Below, one piece after another: positions 45,508 through 56,441 of a stretch of 64,000 nt of DNA (position 1 is the first letter of the stretch; the number at the start of each line of letters is the position of its first letter). Location: assembly GCA_022511225.1 (NCBI GenBank), contig JAFLRZ010000002.1, positions 102,424 to 166,423 on the forward strand. Reading direction: 5' to 3'. The position numbers were made by a program, and so were the translations under genes. The DNA comes from Eubacterium sp. (GTDB taxonomy: Bacteria; Bacillota; Clostridia; Oscillospirales; Acutalibacteraceae). The notes beneath the pieces are model-generated. The model saw nothing but the letters and a program-made list of their open reading frames with translations, ran no database searches and was not told the DNA's origin.

Positions 45508-46623
45508 CTACCATTTAAGCATTTCGAACGTACCGCCGCCTTTCCATTTTATTTCATCGGAAATACCTCCCGATTCTCCTTCAGCAACTTTTAGCATTCG
45601 CTTTTCAACATAATGAATGGTTTGTGGACTAATATCTATCCCTATGTAGTTTCTGTTCATCTTATGCGCAACGGCAGCGGTTGTCCCAGATCCTAGGAAG
45701 CAATCTAAGACGATGTCGCTTTCATTTGTAGCGATACTGATTATTTGACAAAGTAGTTTTTCGGGTTTAGGTGTATCGAAAATATCCTGATCGAAAATAT
45801 TTAGTTTTATCAATTCATCTTTAGCGTTTTTCGTTGTACCTGCAAAACCAGAAAGCCACAAGGTTTCCGGAACAATCCCCACATTGGAATCTGATAAGAA
45901 TTTTTTCCTGCGTGGAACAGAAGTTCCATCCACTCCAAACCATATATTATTTTTTTCGATTTCTTCTTTCATGCGTTCGGCATTATATGCCCAGCACCTT
46001 CCCTGAGGCGGATCAAATTCTATACCGGAAGGCGAAGTAATTGTATAGAATTGTGATTTAACCGCATGCCCAGCTTGCACATTTAAAGAAATAGACTGCC
46101 ACGGTCCACGAGGATCGTTATCTGGGTTTTTGTATCTCTTTCTAATCTCCTCTGTGGCAGGAAGTAAATGCCGTTTTTTCTTGAACGCATCAGGATTCTT
46201 GGAATAAACTAAAATGTATTCATGGTTATTCGAGAAGGTTTTTCTGTTTTCCTTAGTGTTTCTCTTTTGCCATACAATTGTAGCAATACAATTTTTTCTT
46301 CCGAATATTTCATCACATGCTATTTTTAAGTAGGCCATTTCGCTATCATCTATAGAGATCCAAATGCTTCCGTCATCAGAGAGTAATTCTTTAAGTTCTC
46401 TAATGACTTGCCGTAATTGTTGTATCCAAGCATCATGCCCTTTGAAATCAGAATAATATTTATAATGATCGCCACGGTTATATGGAGGATCAATGTACAC
46501 CAAATCTATTCTTCCATCATAGTAAGGATGAAGGTCTTTCAGAACACTAATATTATCCCCTAAGATAATGCCGTGGGGGGTATTGATATAATCACTTAGC
46601 CATTTTTCTTTTTTAATATTCAT
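45508..46623 (-). CDS. Site-specific DNA methyltransferase (beta class, N6-adenine/N4-cytosine)
   Basis: 371 aa. The catalytic motif IV DPPYNRGD (about residue 45) precedes the SAM motif I VLDCFLGSGTTAA (about 305), the permuted beta-class order; GIDIS follows. The variable target-recognition region lies between. It is the promoter-distal gene of a three-gene unit with a D12 methylase and a PLD nuclease, so it likely protects one strand of an asymmetric site. Confidence 0.9.
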   Translation of the reverse strand: MNIKKEKWLSDYINTPHGIILGDNISVLKDLHPYYDGRIDLVYIDPPYNRGDHYKYYSDFKGHDAWIQQLRQVIRELKELLSDDGSIWISIDDSEMAYLKIACDEIFGRKNCIATIVWQKRNTKENRKTFSNNHEYILVYSKNPDAFKKKRHLLPATEEIRKRYKNPDNDPRGPWQSISLNVQAGHAVKSQFYTITSPSGIEFDPPQGRCWAYNAERMKEEIEKNNIWFGVDGTSVPRRKKFLSDSNVGIVPETLWLSGFAGTTKNAKDELIKLNIFDQDIFDTPKPEKLLCQIISIATNESDIVLDCFLGSGTTAAVAHKMNRNYIGIDISPQTIHYVEKRMLKVAEGESGGISDEIKWKGGGTFEMLKW

Positions 46624-46638
46624 TACACTAATCAGCTC

Positions 46639-47991
46639 CTATTTGCAAATCAGTAATCTTTCCGCTTCATAATTGATTTCATAGTTATTATCACTACTGT
46701 TGAATCTACTATGCATAAACTGCCCCGGAGAAACTACTGATACATCGTCATAGTATCGTTTTGCCATACAAGCCAAATCATCAATCGACATCATTCTTGG
46801 AGTAGCACCACTAGTGTTGTCATAAGGTGAATATGATAATACCAAGGCTGCGCCTGCCTCTTTGGATAATAAAAATAACTGTTCAAAGGCTTTCGCGGCC
46901 TTGCTTTTTATACAAAATGGAGATTGATGTCGATCGTCCCTATATATCGCTCTGCTGATTCCGCCTTTCCCATTCGGAAAAGTAGTTGATATGGTGGGGT
47001 TATCATGAAGGCATATCGTCTCCAATATGTGATAATAACGGCTATAATGATATCTAGTGTAGGGTGGATCGGCATAAATAACACTAATATTTTTACCAGT
47101 TAAACTCCTTAAAACCTCTGCATAATCATTACATATTACATCAAACTGGTGCGATGGCTTTGGAATCGCCAGATAATAACTCAGCCATTTTGCGAACTGA
47201 TTGAAAACATCCATTTCTCTATCACTAATGATTTTGCGAAGTAGAGAAAGTTTCAATGTGCCGTCTTTTTTTCTCACTTTCAGAGGTTGCGCAAATTGCT
47301 TTCCAACGGTATTTACAACATCGGTTGTAGCACCAAGAAGAGCTGCAAGTATTTTGTTTTTCAAAACTTTCTCTTGGGAATATGCATAACTAGCGATGGC
47401 GTCAATATCCAGAGCCTGAGAAAAGGAAAAATATAATCCCCCATAGTATCTGGTAACAATTGTATCAAGAGAATCCGTTTTCCCATCTACTGACAGCCTT
47501 TGCTTTATGTTAGAAAAAACGGCTTCCAATGATTGTGACAAGTCTCCATCAGAATACTGCATATCATTAAGATAAGCATAAAGGGACCCTTTTTCAATTA
47601 TCTCATATAATTGATCAACTTTACCTTCTTTTGCGTGCGATATACAGGAGCTCTCATATGCGGTTAGCACATTAAAGATCTCTGTGTTATATTTTCTGCA
47701 AGAAGATATTTTGATTTGATTAACAATGTCATCGATATCATATTTTGAATCGAAACCGCTCAGTCTTGCAAGGCTATATACTTGCGAATAATTCTGTATA
47801 TCAACTGATATCACATCTCGGTATTGAAGCATATATTCTGATACTACTCCGGAACCAGAGAACAAATCACACATGACACCATCGGTGATGTCTGCTTTAT
47901 CGATAGCCTCTTTTATTGCTTGTAGCATTCTGAGCTTGCTGCCAAGATAGTGTGTAGATTTAATATTATAATCCTTTTTCATATTTTCCAT
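46639..47991 (-). CDS. DNA adenine methylase (D12/Dam class)
   Basis: 450 aa. The N-terminus YLGSKLRMLQAI and CDLFSGSGVVSEYM bind SAM; VIYADPPYTRYHYSRYYH is the catalytic DPPY. Longer than Dam, with a helical insert at about 100-270. It overlaps the PLD nuclease gene by 13 nt and is followed after 15 nt by the second methylase. Confidence 0.9.
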   Translation of the reverse strand: MENMKKDYNIKSTHYLGSKLRMLQAIKEAIDKADITDGVMCDLFSGSGVVSEYMLQYRDVISVDIQNYSQVYSLARLSGFDSKYDIDDIVNQIKISSCRKYNTEIFNVLTAYESSCISHAKEGKVDQLYEIIEKGSLYAYLNDMQYSDGDLSQSLEAVFSNIKQRLSVDGKTDSLDTIVTRYYGGLYFSFSQALDIDAIASYAYSQEKVLKNKILAALLGATTDVVNTVGKQFAQPLKVRKKDGTLKLSLLRKIISDREMDVFNQFAKWLSYYLAIPKPSHQFDVICNDYAEVLRSLTGKNISVIYADPPYTRYHYSRYYHILETICLHDNPTISTTFPNGKGGISRAIYRDDRHQSPFCIKSKAAKAFEQLFLLSKEAGAALVLSYSPYDNTSGATPRMMSIDDLACMAKRYYDDVSVVSPGQFMHSRFNSSDNNYEINYEAERLLICK

Positions 47992-49250
47992 AATCCTAAG
48001 TTAGGAGCGGCTCCTTTTATATCTTTTGCTGTAGTTGATATTCTTGCAATTTGAGGGTTCCCATTACTGGATTTCCACGATTTTACATATTTATCAACTT
48101 CTGAATATGCAGCTGTACCGGGCATTAACAATTCATACAGGAAACTCCTGGTTGATACTTCTACAAAAACAATGTATGGTCGAGCGCCGCCAGTTGGATA
48201 CGGAAGTCCGCTTGCTGCGTCTATTTCAAAACGATAATTATGACTTGCTACTGAAACACTTGGCCGTGGTTCAGTTTTCGACATTGTTCCTGTCGAATCG
48301 ACTCCTTTTAGCAGAATTCTGTATGTACCACCCGCACCACCTGCTATCGCACCAAAGTACTCCTCAAAAGTTGCCTTATCGAAATTTACCTGTTTCCATC
48401 GGTTTCCGGATCTTGGCACTTCAGCTACAAGTGCTCTATCATCATCGTCAATGCTCCAAACAGGACTGGCTGTAGGAGTGACCACCACTGGGGCAACCTT
48501 TGGAATTGGCCGAGAAATAATTGTGGAAGCTGGTTTTGGAGTTGTAGGTTTAGTTGTCTTTCCTGTACCTTTTGAAGGAGCAGGGCGTTTTACAGAGGTA
48601 ACCTTTGGCTGTTTCTTATACAAATCAATTAGATTAGGGTCAATGGAACCTCCTTTCCCACGACCAGATTTCTTGCCTGAAGAAAAAGAACGTGCCTTTT
48701 TCACTGCACTTAAATTGACAGCATAATCCACAATAGGGTCATCAATAGAAAACAGAAGATTATTCGACAAACACCAGTCAAACCAATCATCCCATTTCTT
48801 TTTCATATCATCAAAATCAGTTTTACTTAAATCGCTTCTCCCGTAGATTTCAACATTATGGTACAAACCTCGTTCTGTAAGATTCCCAGAACCAATTAAT
48901 GATAGGCCTCCTGTGGTAGATTCGAACCACGTAATCTTCGGATGAAACAAGTATTTCCTTGCATCGTGAACATATGCGAAAACTGTCAGTTTCTTGTATT
49001 TCTTTTGGTATGCCCGAAGGCTTGCGATAGCCTTTGGATCGGTAATGGAATCTGTCCCAACAACTAAAACATAATTATGCTTAGAAATGTACTTGTCGAA
49101 ATCCGGATCGCCTAAAAACAAATCCACGCCATTTTCTTCTACAAAAGCAAACGCTCCTGCGCCATCTTTACCCATGTTACAGGCATCCAATAATGCTTCT
49201 CCTAATCGCATGCTTGATGAGTATGTGGGGTCTTGAATTAGTATGTTCAT
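47979..49250 (-). CDS. PLD-family restriction endonuclease (NgoFVII/BfiI-like)
   Basis: 423 aa. A single PLD half-site HPKITWFE ... GSGNLTERG (about residues 105-135) gives His, Lys and Asn for metal-independent phosphodiester cleavage; such enzymes dimerise to complete the site. A Pro/Lys/Thr-rich linker (about 225-275) leads to a C-terminal domain that may recognise DNA. First gene of the cassette, with GGAGG before ATG 49250. Restriction role is inferred from the two downstream methylases. Confidence 0.8.
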   Translation of the reverse strand: MNILIQDPTYSSSMRLGEALLDACNMGKDGAGAFAFVEENGVDLFLGDPDFDKYISKHNYVLVVGTDSITDPKAIASLRAYQKKYKKLTVFAYVHDARKYLFHPKITWFESTTGGLSLIGSGNLTERGLYHNVEIYGRSDLSKTDFDDMKKKWDDWFDWCLSNNLLFSIDDPIVDYAVNLSAVKKARSFSSGKKSGRGKGGSIDPNLIDLYKKQPKVTSVKRPAPSKGTGKTTKPTTPKPASTIISRPIPKVAPVVVTPTASPVWSIDDDDRALVAEVPRSGNRWKQVNFDKATFEEYFGAIAGGAGGTYRILLKGVDSTGTMSKTEPRPSVSVASHNYRFEIDAASGLPYPTGGARPYIVFVEVSTRSFLYELLMPGTAAYSEVDKYVKSWKSSNGNPQIARISTTAKDIKGAAPNLGLWKI

Positions 49251-49269
49251 ATCTGTTCCTCCAGAACTA

Positions 49270-49435
49270 TTATATATGCAGGGGGCACCATAATCCCTAC
49301 AGTTTTATTCTTCCCAGATCGCCGTCCCCTCTCACGTGAATTTTCGCGGAATTAACGAGGGGGGGATACCCGATAGCACGTATTGCATTCCGGAATCCTT
49401 GTTGCAAGGGCATCGGGGCTTTTTTGTTTTGCGCT
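49270..49435 (+). other. Structured intergenic segment, possible small RNA
   Basis: On the plus strand nested arms CCCGAT/ATCGGG (49370-49375/49413-49418) and TTGCA/TGCAA (49384-49388/49404-49408) end in TTTTTTGTTTT. No ORF precedes this terminator-like structure on that strand, so a short transcript is conceivable. Confidence 0.3.
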
Positions 49436-49463
49436 ATTGTTCGGAAAACGGCCTGTCGAATGT

Positions 49464-49889
49464 CTATTTTTTATTGCTAAAAGCGATACTTCCTGTGAAC
49501 ACATCTGCGTCCGTTAAGCTCTCCTGCGCACGGCAACGATTGAACTCGGCAAGAATGATGCTTTCCACAGCCTGCTTGCCATATTCGTCAAGACGAGCAT
49601 ATTTCAGAGCATATTCGGTCAGATCCTGCTCGACTGTCCATTTGCCAAGCTGTTCCGTATCCGCATCCGTCATATCGCGATAGGAATTCACATCTGTTCT
49701 TCCCATAAGATAATCCATGCTCGCACGGAACATTTCGCACATCTGATCCACGACATCATAGTTGGGACTCCGGCTTCCGGTCTCCCATGTGGAAATCGTC
49801 CCTTTTGTTACGCCCAGCTTCTTGGCAAGATCCATCTGCGTCATGCCGCTTTTCTTGCGGAGTTCTTTGATTCTTTCACCCATTGTCAT
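49464..49889 (-). CDS. XRE-family repressor of module B
   Basis: 141 aa. Residues 5-58 are a canonical Cro/C1 HTH (IKELRKKSGMTQMDLAKKLGVTKGTISTWETGSRSPNYD), followed by a DYLMGRTD-type segment and a helical C-terminus. It is transcribed away from the excisionase-primase-capsid genes, like a phage lysogeny repressor. Its promoter region carries a phased TCGTT array. Confidence 0.88.
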   Translation of the reverse strand: MTMGERIKELRKKSGMTQMDLAKKLGVTKGTISTWETGSRSPNYDVVDQMCEMFRASMDYLMGRTDVNSYRDMTDADTEQLGKWTVEQDLTEYALKYARLDEYGKQAVESIILAEFNRCRAQESLTDADVFTGSIAFSNKK

Positions 49890-49890
49890 A

Positions 49891-49945
49891 TCGTTTTACC
49901 TCGTTTCATTTCGTTGAACAAGTTTGTGTATCGTTTACTTTCGTA
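49891..49945. promoter_or_regulatory. Array of TCGTT motifs at 10-bp spacing
   Basis: TCGTT begins at 49891, 49901, 49911 and 49931, with TCGTA at 49941; only the 49921 position (AGTTT) deviates. The array covers the region between the XRE -10 box and its start codon, consistent with a cooperative repressor binding one DNA face. Confidence 0.6.
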
Positions 49946-49948
49946 AAT

Positions 49949-49977
49949 AGAATAACGCGTTTTGTAGTATCTGTCAA
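49949..49977 (-). promoter_or_regulatory. Promoter of the XRE repressor
   Basis: On the minus strand TTGACA (49972-49977), a 17-nt spacer and TATTCT (49949-49954). Confidence 0.7.
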
Positions 49978-50119
49978 TATAAATCTTTGTATTTCTGCAT
50001 TTATTTGCATTAAAAGTTTTCTTTTATCGTTATTTTAGGTGTTGATAAGTAATGATTTATGTAGTATTTTGAAAGCGTAGAAGTACGACAGATATCTTCA
50101 CTCAGAAAGAAGGAAAGGT

Positions 50120-50325
50120 ATGACAACGGACAGCCCCAACATGATGACGATCCGCCAGATAGCTAAGACCGGGCTGTTATCCGAGCGCGCGCTCAGGCAG
50201 ATGCTGAAGGCAGGAAGCTCCCGGCCATCTATATCGGAAAGAAAGCACTCATCAATTATGACAAACTGGTCGATCAGCTTGAAAGTCTGGATGTGGACGT
50301 AAGCAAAATGCCAGAACAGAAGTGA
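50120..50325 (+). pseudogene. Excisionase-like HTH protein, frameshifted
   Basis: The frame from 50120 gives MMTIRQIAKTGLLSERALRQ, then MLKAG, the usual start of this excisionase/HTH_17 family, and then degenerates. One added base near 50213-50217 (GGAAGCTCCC to GGAAAGCTCCC) restores KLPAIYIGKKALINYDKLVD and a stop at 50325, the expected family ending. Loss would impair excision control. Confidence 0.7.
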
Positions 50326-50354
50326 GCACAAATAGCGGAAAGGAGGTGGCACAG

Positions 50355-52643
50355 ATGTATGATCGCATACCGCAGGAGCTCAAGGAGAACGAGCCGTTCT
50401 GCCTGTGGCGTATAGAAAATGATAAGAAAGTTCCATATCAGATCACAGGGCAGCGCGCGGACTCATCGAATCCGGCCACCTTCGCAGGATATGACGATGT
50501 TATGGCCTGTTTTAACGGCAGCTATCTTGGCATCGGTGTTCTAACTACAACATTCACGAAGATCGATATCGATGATTGTGTGGAAGACGGAACACTCTCG
50601 CCTCTTGCCGAGGAAGTTGTGAATGCGGTCAATTCATATACAGAACTCAGTCCTTTCGGAACAGGGATCCATATCATCTGCTACACACCGGACATCCTCT
50701 ATGACAAGCGTAGATACTATATGAATAACCGCGCCATCGGTATGGAAGTTTATGTCCCCGGACAGACAAACCGCTTTTTCACGGTGACCGGAGACGTGTT
50801 CCGGGACATGGGTATCGAGGAGCGTACAGCGGAAGTCGAGGACATTCTCGAAGAATACATGGTACGCCCGGAAGCAAATCGTGAAACTGTCGATGCTCCC
50901 GGAAGCTATCTGTCCGATGATTCGGTGCTCGAAAAAGTCAATGCATCCAAACAGGGACAGAAGTTCAATGAGCTGTGGCAGGGACACTGGCATGGCAAAT
51001 ATGGAAACCAGTCTGAAGCGGATATGGCATTTGCGTCCATGCTCGCATTCTGGTGCGGCGGCGATCATGACCAGATCGACAGACTTTTTCGAAGATCTGC
51101 TCTGTACCGCCCTAAATGGGACGAACGTCACAGCGCAGAAACCTACGGGGATATGACGATTGCCAAGGCGGTACGGCTTTCCGGATCGTTCTATCTCCCG
51201 GTAAAGACAGATGCAAAGGATGATTTCAACGATCTGCTTCAGACGGTCATAGAAGCTGCTCCGGAATCGAACTGGCGATATAAATCACAGGACATCGGCT
51301 GCGGTAGGCTCTATGCCGATCTGTTCAAACGCATCGCCCGGTATGTACCGGAGCGTAAAAGCTGGTTTGTATTTGATGGCATGAAATGGGTGCAGGATGT
51401 AGGAAACCTCAAAGCGATGGAACTTTGCAAAGATCTGGCCGATGCCCTCATCGATCACGTGAAGGATATACACGATGAGGATGCGCGGAAAGCCTACCTT
51501 AAATATTGCACCAAATGGCAGATACGAAGGAATCGCGAGACATATCTGAAGGATGCACAAGGCGTATATCCGATTTCGGCTACTGAGTTCGATTCGAAGA
51601 AATATCTACTGAATCTGCATAACGGGACATTGAATCTGGAAACAATGGAGTTTCATGAACATGATCCGGAAGATCTGATCACCAAAGTGGCTCCAGTAGA
51701 GTATGTGCCATCTGCCCGGTCGGATCGCTTCCTGTCATTCATTGACGAGATCATGAGCGGCGATACAGAAAAGGTAACATTCCTGCAAATGAGTCTCGGC
51801 TATGCCCTCAGTGGCGATTCCAGATATGAGTGCATATTCATCCTTTATGGCGAAACCACCAGAAACGGAAAAGGGACACTGATGGAAAGCATTCTGCGCA
51901 TTTTCGGAGATTACGGCAAGGCCGTAAGGCCGGAGACCATCGCCCAGAAGAACAAAGTTGACAGCCAAGCACCATCAGAAGATGTCGCACGGTTGGCAGG
52001 GCTGCGGTTTGTGAATATCGCAGAGCCGAGAAGAGGTATGGTCATGAATGCCGCACAAGTCAAGAACATGACGGGAAACGATACATTAAATGCTCGGTTC
52101 CTTCATGAAAACAGCTTTGACTTTGAGCCGCAGTTCAAGATCTATATCAACACCAATTATCTGCCGGATGTGACGGATATGACACTGTTTTCGAGTGGTC
52201 GTATTTTGATCATCCCTTTCGACAGACATTTCGAAGAATGGGAACAGGACAAAACACTGAAGGAGGTATTCAGAAAGCCATATGTACAGAGCGCGATTCT
52301 GAACGGGCTTATCGAAGGGTATCAGATCCTTTGTACAAAGGGGTTCCGCATACCGGATGCTGTGGCTGCTGCTGCGGAAAGCTATTGTCAGGAAAGCGAT
52401 AAGATCCGGCAGTTCATGGAGGATTGCCTGAAGGAGGATGGCTCTGCTGAATGCCGCACGGCGGAGGCATATGAATCATACAAGCGGTGGTGTGCAGCGA
52501 ACGGATGCTACCCGGAGAGCAGCAAGCACTTTAATCAAGCCCTTCGGCAGTACGAAAAGATTGTGCGGAAGCGTCCGCGCGGTGGCGGCGAGAAGACCAC
52601 ACTGCTCATCGGCTACCGGTTTGTTCCGGAGGAATTTCTATAA
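50355..52643 (+). CDS. P4/D5-family phage or plasmid primase-helicase
   Basis: 762 aa from ATG 50355 (AAAGGAGG upstream). The N-terminal primase-polymerase-like part (FTKIDIDDC, GTGIHIICYT) is followed by D5_N. An SF3-type helicase then has Walker A YGETTRNGKGTLME (about 515) and FVNIAEPRRGMV. A winged-helix D5 C-terminus follows (YESYKRWCAANGCYPESSKHFNQAL). It initiates replication of phage satellites and integrative elements. It heads the rightward genes. Confidence 0.9.
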   Translation: MYDRIPQELKENEPFCLWRIENDKKVPYQITGQRADSSNPATFAGYDDVMACFNGSYLGIGVLTTTFTKIDIDDCVEDGTLSPLAEEVVNAVNSYTELSPFGTGIHIICYTPDILYDKRRYYMNNRAIGMEVYVPGQTNRFFTVTGDVFRDMGIEERTAEVEDILEEYMVRPEANRETVDAPGSYLSDDSVLEKVNASKQGQKFNELWQGHWHGKYGNQSEADMAFASMLAFWCGGDHDQIDRLFRRSALYRPKWDERHSAETYGDMTIAKAVRLSGSFYLPVKTDAKDDFNDLLQTVIEAAPESNWRYKSQDIGCGRLYADLFKRIARYVPERKSWFVFDGMKWVQDVGNLKAMELCKDLADALIDHVKDIHDEDARKAYLKYCTKWQIRRNRETYLKDAQGVYPISATEFDSKKYLLNLHNGTLNLETMEFHEHDPEDLITKVAPVEYVPSARSDRFLSFIDEIMSGDTEKVTFLQMSLGYALSGDSRYECIFILYGETTRNGKGTLMESILRIFGDYGKAVRPETIAQKNKVDSQAPSEDVARLAGLRFVNIAEPRRGMVMNAAQVKNMTGNDTLNARFLHENSFDFEPQFKIYINTNYLPDVTDMTLFSSGRILIIPFDRHFEEWEQDKTLKEVFRKPYVQSAILNGLIEGYQILCTKGFRIPDAVAAAAESYCQESDKIRQFMEDCLKEDGSAECRTAEAYESYKRWCAANGCYPESSKHFNQALRQYEKIVRKRPRGGGEKTTLLIGYRFVPEEFL

Positions 52644-52767
52644 GGGGCATGTAGTGGCAGGTAATTCCGGTTGTTTCAATATTCATTTTCTTTATAGAAA
52701 ATACCTTAATCACTTGCCACGAAGTGCCTCACGCAAAACTGTGGTTATTCACGGAAAGGAGGAAAAC

Positions 52768-53028
52768 ATGATCATCGGAGACATCTGTCTTGTGGATGGA
52801 AAGACAAATCTCAAGGCAGCGGATATCGAAACGGACAAATACGAAGGACGCAAACTTCTCAGAAGTCCGCGCGTCGAAACCGCTGTGCTCATGAAGAGCA
52901 AGGCCGGGACTCCCGTCACATAGTGTGTGGCCTATAGGTCATCCGGTCTGTATTTTCTGAGCTACAACGATGCGATGGACTACTGCAGAAAGCACGGCTT
53001 CAAAGATGAACATGGGACCCCCCTGTAG
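52768..53028 (+). pseudogene. Small element protein with in-frame stop
   Basis: MIIGDICLVDGKTNLKAADI continues to a TAG at 52921, giving 51 aa. The same frame continues beyond it as CVAYRSSGLYFLSYNDAMDY and CRKHGFKDEHGTPL before the next TAG at 53026. Downstream residues look protein-like, so the first stop may be a mutation. A GGAGG site precedes the ATG. Function unknown. Confidence 0.5.
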
Positions 53029-53140
53029 GGGGCATCGGATCTCTACGAGGGTTTGCCTGCAGAACGGGCGTGTGGTCACGCGTACACGTCCGCGATTTCA
53101 AACGGGTAATTAAAGCAATCAAATGAAAGAGGATTTTACT

Positions 53141-53464
53141 ATGATTTATGGTTTAACAGCATTCAAAAAAGGTGGAAAATATCTGATTCCGCACGAAACA
53201 ACCTATACAGACGAGTGCGCCGAGAGCGTGTGCTCTTTATGGCTTAAGGACGAGATCATCAAAGACGAAAACGGCGATCTTCATCACTACTATCGTCTGC
53301 ACGCATACAAGCCGCATAACATCGAGATAGCACTCGCCTACGATATCCAGTGCCCGAGATGCAGTCATAATCTGAAGCAGATTGGCAGATGCCTGAATTC
53401 TCATGAACTCGGTCTGTATAGCTGCCCGGTATGCGAAAACGAAATGAACAGGAGGAGAAGATGA
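53141..53464 (+). CDS. Small zinc-ribbon element protein
   Basis: 107 aa. The N-terminal ~65 residues are acidic and aromatic; the C-terminus has a four-cysteine ribbon (CPRC ... CPVC, about residues 74-100) and ends in Arg. ATG 53141 follows GAGG. Its stop overlaps the capsid start (ATGATGA), so expression is coupled to the capsid. No known family. Confidence 0.65.
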   Translation: MIYGLTAFKKGGKYLIPHETTYTDECAESVCSLWLKDEIIKDENGDLHHYYRLHAYKPHNIEIALAYDIQCPRCSHNLKQIGRCLNSHELGLYSCPVCENEMNRRRR

Positions 53465-54402
53465 TGAACGCAAAATTTACTGAAAAAGTATATAACACAG
53501 CCGATGCTGAATATGAAAGAACATTCTGGAACGCTATGCGCGGAAGACCAAAACTACTCGATGAACAGAGGATCGGCAAAGACGAATCTACAGGCACACA
53601 TATCATGCCGATCGGCGCAAACACAAAATACCGCAACAAGCTGACCGCAAGAAGCGCATTCAGAGATATTGCTTCTGTCTTTGATACCTACGATTCATCT
53701 TACAAATTCATCGCAAGGGACACAGAGGACAAAAGTATGTGGGTACCGGAAACTGGTGAGATCCCGATTTCCGAAGGAACGACAGAATTCGACACCACAA
53801 TGCCTCAGTGCAAAAAGCTTGCATCTATCGTGAAACTGGAATCCGCATTTCTGTATGATGTCGGGTTCAATGTGGAGAACTATCTCATTGACCGTCTGTC
53901 AAAGACCTTTGCCCGTGGCGAAGATGATGGTTTTATCAATGGCAACGGAGAAACATCCGCCTTCGGTATCCTTCATCCGGAGCACGGTGCTGTGACAGGC
54001 GTAGAGGCAGATTCACTCACATTCGATGATATCACATCGCTGTATTTCTCCCTTGATCCGGAATACCGGGAATGCGGCACGTGGATGATGAATGATGTGA
54101 CTGCGCTGCATCTTCGCAATCTTAAAGACGATTCCGGGAATTTTCTCTGGCGCGGCAGCGAAGATAATCTGTTTGGCAGACCCGTTCGCATCTCGAATTT
54201 CATGCCGGGAGCAGAATCCGGAAAATGCCCTGTGGCCTTCGGTGACTTCTCCTACTACTGGATCGTTGTCAGAAGGCCGTTGATGGTCAGAGTGCTTGCG
54301 GAAGCATACGCGCTTCAGGATAAGATCGGCTATCTGGCCATCGAAATGCTTGACGGATTCCTCATCCGCAGGAAGGCGGTCAAAACCATCAAGGTAAGAT
54401 AG
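53461..54402 (+). CDS. HK97-type phage major capsid protein
   Basis: 313 aa. GANTKYRNKLTARSAFRDIASVF and DTEDKSMWVPETGEIPISEGTTEF are typical of Firmicutes HK97-fold capsids. The P-domain helix KLASIVKLESAFLYD and the C-terminal QDKIGYLAIEMLDGFLIRRKAVKTIKV also fit. No scaffold delta domain, portal, protease, terminase or tail gene is nearby. AGGAGG precedes ATG 53461. Probably forms the shell of a satellite particle (inference). Confidence 0.82.
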   Translation: MMNAKFTEKVYNTADAEYERTFWNAMRGRPKLLDEQRIGKDESTGTHIMPIGANTKYRNKLTARSAFRDIASVFDTYDSSYKFIARDTEDKSMWVPETGEIPISEGTTEFDTTMPQCKKLASIVKLESAFLYDVGFNVENYLIDRLSKTFARGEDDGFINGNGETSAFGILHPEHGAVTGVEADSLTFDDITSLYFSLDPEYRECGTWMMNDVTALHLRNLKDDSGNFLWRGSEDNLFGRPVRISNFMPGAESGKCPVAFGDFSYYWIVVRRPLMVRVLAEAYALQDKIGYLAIEMLDGFLIRRKAVKTIKVR

Positions 54403-54474
54403 CTCAGTTCTAAAATTGTTGGGATGCCTGTGGCGGCTATTGCCGTCATGGGTTGTCCCGGAAAAGGGGTGTTC

Positions 54475-54633
54475 ATGGACAATGGAAAAACTGTCCGTGT
54501 CACCGAAACTGTAATCGGTGGGACGGTCTATATAGTGGAATCGGTAGAATCTGAATCCGCCCGTTCCACGGTTTACGACAAAGTAAAAAAGCTCATTCAG
54601 AACGATATAAAAAGTCAACAATTCCAGGCATAA
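54475..54633 (+). CDS. TnpW-like transposon-encoded small protein
   Basis: 52 aa: MDNGKTVRVTETVIGGTVYI continuing VESVESESARSTVYDKVKKL. The pattern of a short beta hairpin followed by a basic helix matches TnpW-type proteins located before TnpX recombinases. Position 73 nt upstream of the recombinase supports this. Role in recombination unproven. Confidence 0.7.
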   Translation: MDNGKTVRVTETVIGGTVYIVESVESESARSTVYDKVKKLIQNDIKSQQFQA

Positions 54634-54672
54634 ATGACTTCACTATTCGGGCAGAGTACGGTAATATGCTAA

Positions 54673-56388
<1,716 letters not shown>

Positions 56389-56441
56389 AAGAGAATCAAA
56401 TCCCTTAGTTGACCGCCCTTATGAGGGAGGTTTTTGTAGAA

